56,533 nucleotides of DNA from Bacteroidota bacterium (GTDB taxonomy: Bacteria; Bacteroidota; Bacteroidia; Cytophagales; Cyclobacteriaceae), in contig JAFDYY010000019.1 in NCBI GenBank assembly GCA_018267195.1, forward strand, positions 1 through 56,533. Reading direction: 5' to 3'. The notes under the pieces were generated by a model that worked only from the letters and a program-made list of their open reading frames with translations, did no database searches and was not told where the DNA came from. Numbering within the stretch: the first letter of the stretch is position 1; every line of letters begins with the position of its first letter. Of the stretch, positions 52,527 through 56,533 are shown in pieces. The translations under genes were made by a program, and so were the position numbers.

Positions 52527-53192
52527 CTAAAAAGCTTCTCTAACAATAAAATCTTTTGTAATACCCAACGATGCCAACTGTTTTTCTACAGCTTCCATCA
52601 TGGGAGGCGGCCCGCAGAGATAAAAATATTTTTGTCCGTTGGTATATTTTTTAATAATCTCAGCGGTGATAAATCCTTGTTCGTAGCCCTCCGTTTTTTC
52701 TTCCGAAAGAACATTGATAAAATTTTTACCCAACAGTTTTTTAAAATAATCCTCAAGGATAATATCAGATTTGGTTTTATTGGCAAAAATCAGCTTGTTG
52801 TTGCCTACCTGGTGGTGCTTATGCAAATATTTTAAGATGGCTGTAAAAGGGGTGATGCCGGCACCTCCGGCAATAAAAATGCCTTCACCCTTGTAGGCGA
52901 TGTCGCCAAACACATCGCCTATCAGCAACTCATCGCCTGCTTTAAGTGAAAGGAGTTCATTTGTTACCCCTTTTCTTGCCGGGTATGTCTTGATGTTAAA
53001 TTCAATAAAATCTTCGTCAGGCAATGATGTAAATGTAAATGCCCTCAGCTCTTTTTCCCATCCGGGTTTGTTGATGGAAACATCCACGGCTTGCCCGGGG
53101 CGAAATTCCAATTCTTTCGGCTTCTCTGCCTTGATTTTTAGTACATCGTGTGTCAGATGTTCGATCGTTTTAATTTTTACTGCTTGTGCCAT
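52527..53192 (-). CDS. FAD/NAD(P)H flavodoxin/ferredoxin reductase-like protein
   Basis: A 221-residue ferredoxin-reductase-fold protein. FAD domain: RPGQAVDVSINKPGWEKELRAFTFTSLPDED. The NAD(P) part begins GIFIAGGAGITPFTAILKYL, followed by FANKTKSDIILEDYF and YLCGPPPMMEAVEKQL. It lacks a 2Fe-2S or globin domain, so it needs a separate partner. It lies 37 bases after the PLP decarboxylase gene on the same strand. Confidence 0.88.
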   Translation of the reverse strand: MAQAVKIKTIEHLTHDVLKIKAEKPKELEFRPGQAVDVSINKPGWEKELRAFTFTSLPDEDFIEFNIKTYPARKGVTNELLSLKAGDELLIGDVFGDIAYKGEGIFIAGGAGITPFTAILKYLHKHHQVGNNKLIFANKTKSDIILEDYFKKLLGKNFINVLSEEKTEGYEQGFITAEIIKKYTNGQKYFYLCGPPPMMEAVEKQLASLGITKDFIVREAF

Positions 53193-53229
53193 GATTAAAT
53201 ATTATTTGGTGTACACAAAGAAAAATTTG

Positions 53230-54672
53230 TTATAAGGCTGGATTGAATTCTGATTCTTTGTTGACGGCCGCTTGTAATAATCCGATGAGGATATCCACTT
53301 CCCGTTTATGCGTACGGAATGACAGTATAACTATACGCAGCCAAAACTCGCCATGGATGACGGTGGAAGAAATAAATACCCGCCCATCTTCAATAATTTT
53401 TTTTAAAATGTTGCGGTTAAAATTTTCTCTGTCCTGATGCTTGGGGCTGTAACGGTAAATGGCCACCGTAAGGTCGGGCGAAACGCCTACCTCAAAGCCG
53501 CCTTGCTGTATCGCATCACAGAAATAGCGTATCAGTTCCAACTTCTCATTCAGGCAGTCTTCAAAAGGTTTTATGCCATGCAACTGCAACGGCAGCCACA
53601 TACGCATTCCTCTGAAATTGCGACTCATTTCAGGTGAAAGGTCGGTGGGCGATAGTTCCTGACTCCAATTTTTTGCATCCAGCATATAGCCGGCTTCATA
53701 GCTGTTGGCTTCCCGTAAGTATTTTACTTCTTTTACCAACACCATACCGGTGCCATAAGGCAGAAACAGGCTTTTGTGTGGATCCAAAATAACGGAATCG
53801 GCCATTTCAATTCCTTTCAGTTTTTCCTTTCCATATTCTGTGAGAAGAAAAAATCCGCCATAGGCAGCATCCACATGCAGCCAAAGGTTCTCTTTTTGTG
53901 CGATGGCGGCAATGCTTTTTAAATCATCTACCGCTCCCACATCGGTAGAGCCGGCATTGGCTACGATGAGGAAAGGGTTTAAGTTTTCAGCTTTATCCTT
54001 TTGAATTTGTTTTTCCAAATCCAACACTTCCATCCTGAAATTTTTATCCAACGCTACATATCGGATTACACATTCATCCAGCCCCATCAGCCGTAACGCT
54101 TTCATAATACTGTGATGACTTTGAAGGGTCGTATAAATAACCGACTTCTCTACATTTCTGCTTTTAATTTTTTTAGCAGTTTTGGCTACCGATAGCGCAA
54201 TGAGGTTAGCTATACTTCCACCGGAGGTAATGTTGCCACCAAATTCTTTTTTATATCCAACCAAATTCCCTACCCATTTTATAAGAGCATTTTCAATACG
54301 GGTAGCCCCGGGCGAGGCATAAAACACACTGGCAAAACGATTGGTAATGGCTGCTATGTAATCGCCCAGCGAGGCAGTATAAATGCCACCTCCCGGAATA
54401 TACCCAAAATGCCCGCCCGAAGCGGGGTTTAAACCGGTACAATCTACCCGGTTGTGGATCAGATCAAGCAACTGATTTATGGGGTGGGGTGTGCCGTCAA
54501 TTTCTAACCGGTTATCTTCCGATGATCTTTCATATTGATTCCCGATGTATGCTTTTTGTTGCGGAAGGTTGTCTAAAAAAGTTTCGGTGTAGTAATGAAC
54601 GGCTTCAAAAAGTTGGTCTCTGCTTTCTCGTGAAAGTTCTAAGTCCGATTTATTTTGCACCACCACTGACAT
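53230..54672 (-). CDS. Group II PLP-dependent decarboxylase family protein
   Basis: A 480-residue protein. PLP motifs: SGGSIANLIALSVAK, LQSHHSIMKALRLMG, the HVDAAYGG Asp268 and the PLP lysine Lys300 in LDPHKSLFLPYGTG. This is the aromatic-L-amino-acid/tyrosine/glutamate decarboxylase group. The exact substrate is open. Its ATG shares one base with the folE stop (TAATG), so it is probably co-translated with folE. Metabolic link to pterin-dependent amino acid pathways is possible but not shown. Confidence 0.88.
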   Translation of the reverse strand: MSVVVQNKSDLELSRESRDQLFEAVHYYTETFLDNLPQQKAYIGNQYERSSEDNRLEIDGTPHPINQLLDLIHNRVDCTGLNPASGGHFGYIPGGGIYTASLGDYIAAITNRFASVFYASPGATRIENALIKWVGNLVGYKKEFGGNITSGGSIANLIALSVAKTAKKIKSRNVEKSVIYTTLQSHHSIMKALRLMGLDECVIRYVALDKNFRMEVLDLEKQIQKDKAENLNPFLIVANAGSTDVGAVDDLKSIAAIAQKENLWLHVDAAYGGFFLLTEYGKEKLKGIEMADSVILDPHKSLFLPYGTGMVLVKEVKYLREANSYEAGYMLDAKNWSQELSPTDLSPEMSRNFRGMRMWLPLQLHGIKPFEDCLNEKLELIRYFCDAIQQGGFEVGVSPDLTVAIYRYSPKHQDRENFNRNILKKIIEDGRVFISSTVIHGEFWLRIVILSFRTHKREVDILIGLLQAAVNKESEFNPAL

Positions 54673-55316
54673 TATTTTTTATTATGAATATAAGACAAAA
54701 ACGCCTGTTGTATTTTCTCTTCTTCAAACTGTCCTGAATAGGTGGCTGTAACAGTCTGGCTGTTGGTGTCTTTTATTCCGCGCGAAGCCACACACAAATG
54801 GTCGGCTTCTATGAGTACCGCCACATCGTTATGTTGTAAAATTTCTTTCAGGGCTTCGGCAATTTGTATGGTTAGCCGTTCTTGCACTTGTGGTCGCTGG
54901 GCATAGTACTGCACTAACCGGTTAATTTTAGATAGGCCGATTACCTGCCGGTGTGGAATATAGGCCACGTGTGCCTGGCCGATGATCGGCACAAAATGAT
55001 GTTCACAATGCGAATAAAGTGTAATGTTTTTTTCTACCAGCATTTTACGGTAACCGTATTTGTTTTCAAAAAGGCTCATCTCCGGCCGGTTATCAGGGTT
55101 CAGACCGCTAAATATTTCTTTCACATACATTTTGGCTACTCGTTGGGGAGTGCCCCGCAGGCTATCGTCTTCCAAATCCAGACCGAGTGTATTCATGATC
55201 GCTGAAAAATAATGTTCTATTTTTTCTATTTTGGCTTCATCACTCAGCTCCCGAGGGTTATTTACAAGAGAGTGTGTCTGTGCGCTACCGAAATTTCCGT
55301 TTATTAACTTAACCAT
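54672..55316 (-). CDS. folE: GTP cyclohydrolase I
   Basis: A 214-residue FolE. It converts GTP to 7,8-dihydroneopterin triphosphate, entry to folate and pterin synthesis. Zinc ligands are Cys104 and His107 in LYSHCEHHFVP and Cys175 in ADHLCVASRG. GTPQRVAKMYVKEIF and IGLSKINRLVQYYAQRPQVQERLT are also intact. The first about 25 residues are variable. It lies ten bases after the sigma-factor gene and overlaps the decarboxylase by one base. Confidence 0.95.
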   Translation of the reverse strand: MVKLINGNFGSAQTHSLVNNPRELSDEAKIEKIEHYFSAIMNTLGLDLEDDSLRGTPQRVAKMYVKEIFSGLNPDNRPEMSLFENKYGYRKMLVEKNITLYSHCEHHFVPIIGQAHVAYIPHRQVIGLSKINRLVQYYAQRPQVQERLTIQIAEALKEILQHNDVAVLIEADHLCVASRGIKDTNSQTVTATYSGQFEEEKIQQAFLSYIHNKK

Positions 55317-55326
55317 GTTTTATTTG

Positions 55327-55974
55327 TTATAGTTCGTTTATTCTTTGCATTACTTTTTCAGCCATGGCATTGCAATACACGGCATGAAACTCAAACAGTT
55401 CGGCCGGAGCATACGATTTTTCGATGATGGCTTTCAGCATATTTTTAGAGCGGTTCAGCTTTACTTTTACATTGGCTTCGCTGATGTGAAGCAGTTCGGC
55501 TGTTTCGGCCACGTTCATGCCGTTTACTTCACGAAGAGAAAATACCATCCGGTAATCGTGTGGAATTTTAGCCAGCGCTTCTTCAATAACGTATCGTAGT
55601 TCGTGGTTCTGAACTATTTTGTGGGGTTCATTATCCGAATGCTGAAACAACGGTTTCGCATTTTCATTTATCTCTTGCATTTTTTCATTTTTAAAACTTG
55701 ATTTTTCTTTTTTGCGATAGCAGTTGTTCAGCATAATGCGGCTGATCCAGGTTTTAAAACTGGCACGGGCTTCAAACCGGGATAAATTTTTGTAGGCATC
55801 TACAAACGTATCTTGCATTAAATCTTGTGTGTCTTCATGATTGTAATTATACGAACGTCCTATTTTGTACAAGTACGGGTTAAACCGCCTGACGATGATT
55901 TCGTAAAGCGGTTTTTCTCCCGCTACAATCCGTTCTATAATTTCCGTTTCCGTCAATTGTTCTATCGGTATCAT
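55327..55974 (-). CDS. ECF-type RNA polymerase sigma factor
   Basis: A 215-residue sigma factor. Region 2 includes NHEDTQDLMQDTFVDAYKNLSRFEARASFKTWISRIMLNNCYR; region 4 includes IPHDYRMVFSLREVNGMNVAETAELLHISEANVKVKLNRSKNML. A C-terminal extension (FEFHAVYCNAMAEKVMQRI) with a conserved-looking Cys is typical of one Bacteroidota subgroup. No anti-sigma gene is adjacent; the membrane protein just upstream is DoxX-like. It starts four bases after that gene. Confidence 0.9.
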   Translation of the reverse strand: MIPIEQLTETEIIERIVAGEKPLYEIIVRRFNPYLYKIGRSYNYNHEDTQDLMQDTFVDAYKNLSRFEARASFKTWISRIMLNNCYRKKEKSSFKNEKMQEINENAKPLFQHSDNEPHKIVQNHELRYVIEEALAKIPHDYRMVFSLREVNGMNVAETAELLHISEANVKVKLNRSKNMLKAIIEKSYAPAELFEFHAVYCNAMAEKVMQRINEL

Positions 55975-55977
55975 ATC

Positions 55978-56373
55978 TTATTGAACTACTTTAGATAATC
56001 GGGCTACTGCCAAAGCGGCTACTGCCATCACCAAGTCGCGCACGGCTACATCTACATAGTGGAAGCCGGCTAAATTAAATCCGGCCAGTAAGGTTAGTGC
56101 GATTAATGAAAGCCATGCCGCCACGATGTAGGCACCAATTTCGGTTTTTTTCAGTACAATAATGCCAGCGATAATTTCAATAACACCTACCATCATCATG
56201 AAAGTAGAGTCGGAAAAAGGGAGCCGGCTGGCAATTTCCGGGTTAAGATATTTTTTCCATTGTGTAAGCAGGTTGGTAAATTTATCGGCTCCTGCTATGA
56301 TGGGCACCGCAATGAAGGTGTATTTTAACAGGTTGAAAGCCCGTGTTACCCGTTTATTACTTTGTATTTCCAT
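55978..56373 (-). CDS. DoxX-like membrane protein
   Basis: A 131-residue protein with four hydrophobic helices (about 15-32, 55-75, 80-100, 108-125), the DoxX/DoxD-like layout. KYTFIAVPIIAGADKFTNLLTQWKKYLNPE is the typical first helix and loop. No catalytic motif is visible. It leads the apparent operon with the ECF sigma factor and could take part in sensing or redox balance, but this is only suggested by position. Confidence 0.75.
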   Translation of the reverse strand: MEIQSNKRVTRAFNLLKYTFIAVPIIAGADKFTNLLTQWKKYLNPEIASRLPFSDSTFMMMVGVIEIIAGIIVLKKTEIGAYIVAAWLSLIALTLLAGFNLAGFHYVDVAVRDLVMAVAALAVARLSKVVQ

Positions 56374-56399
56374 TGACTTCGTTTTTTTTAGTTGGTTAT

Positions 56400-56435
56400 A
56401 CTCTAATAGAGTAAACGAAGACTGAAAAGGTTACA
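56400..56435 (-). promoter_or_regulatory. ECF-type promoter with overlapping palindrome
   Basis: The minus strand reads TGTAACCTTTT, then after a short spacer CGTTTAC (within 56435-56411). This resembles ECF-sigma promoters of Bacteroidota (-35 with AAC, -10 with CGT). The perfect palindrome ACTCTA-A-TAGAGT (56400-56412) sits at the predicted start region and could be an operator. It fits autoregulation of the DoxX-sigma-folE operon. Confidence 0.5.
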
Positions 56436-56533
56436 CTCTTTCTGCAAGAAATTGAAAAAGACTGTCTTTTGTTTATCTCAAATCATGCAATAGAAAATCG
56501 ATTGGCCTGATTGACGAATGAAAATCAACAACC
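56436..56533. other. Right-edge non-coding sequence
   Basis: The last 98 bases hold no gene I can support. They lie upstream of the predicted promoter and run off the window. Confidence 0.5.

Overview
The window comes from a bacterium of the phylum Bacteroidota, most likely order Cytophagales. Evidence: a fused cytochrome cbb3 subunit I/II gene (ccoNO), a CcoP with one haem site, repeated promoter elements of the Bacteroidota type (-7 box TAnnTTTG, sometimes with TTTG about 19-21 bases upstream), few Shine-Dalgarno sites, and many lineage-typical families (DUF4105, DUF2520, DUF1573, DUF1080, FISUMP). The backbone has moderate GC with dense, often overlapping genes. All gene names rest on motif recognition by eye; no database search was run.

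Layout. 1-160: a minus-strand promoter and untranslated leader running off the left edge, possibly of an rRNA operon. 160-2255: purA, a STAS-domain protein and a Fur-family regulator. 2.5-6.2 kb: radical SAM/SPASM protein, DUF4105 membrane protein, beta-CASP nuclease. 6.3-16.5 kb: a microaerobic respiration block (usp-ccoI-ccoS, then ccoNO-ccoQ-ccoP-ccoG-ccoH and a TauE/SafE-like protein), broken only by a convergent DUF1003 gene. The usp promoter carries a perfect FNR-type box at about -41.5. 16.6-31.9 kb: housekeeping genes (rocD, DUF2130, GroES-like co-chaperone, mazG, glmM, cysteine desulfurase, DUF2520, a two-component system, recR-clpS, a sodium:solute symporter) and a VWA protein.

31.95-37.4 kb is accessory in character and becomes visibly AT-rich on its right side. 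It holds a toxin-antitoxin pair whose RelE/ParE-like toxin is broken by a one-base frameshift, a large HTH-like regulator, an AbiEii-like nucleotidyltransferase with a DUF6922-like partner, a secreted protein made of six 19-residue YDGSYYRD repeats, several very small genes, a MORN-like secreted protein, a Cys-rich small protein and a FISUMP protein. An EamA transporter follows. A MoxR/ChlI-like AAA ATPase and an overlapping AlbA_2 gene begin beyond it, so the VWA gene (30.9 kb) and its likely AAA partner (38.5 kb) flank the accessory block.

40.7-56.4 kb returns to backbone, mostly on the minus strand: AsmA-like protein, FMN-dependent glutamate-synthase-like protein, a Tat-exported class V aminotransferase, YigZ, an MFS exporter, a NadR-like kinase, a Tat-lipoprotein amine oxidase (plus strand), TauE/SafE, RlpA, DUF488 and flavodoxin reductase. 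The right end is an apparent operon DoxX-like membrane protein - ECF sigma factor - folE - PLP decarboxylase, preceded by a sequence resembling an ECF-type promoter with an overlapping palindrome, which suggests autoregulation.
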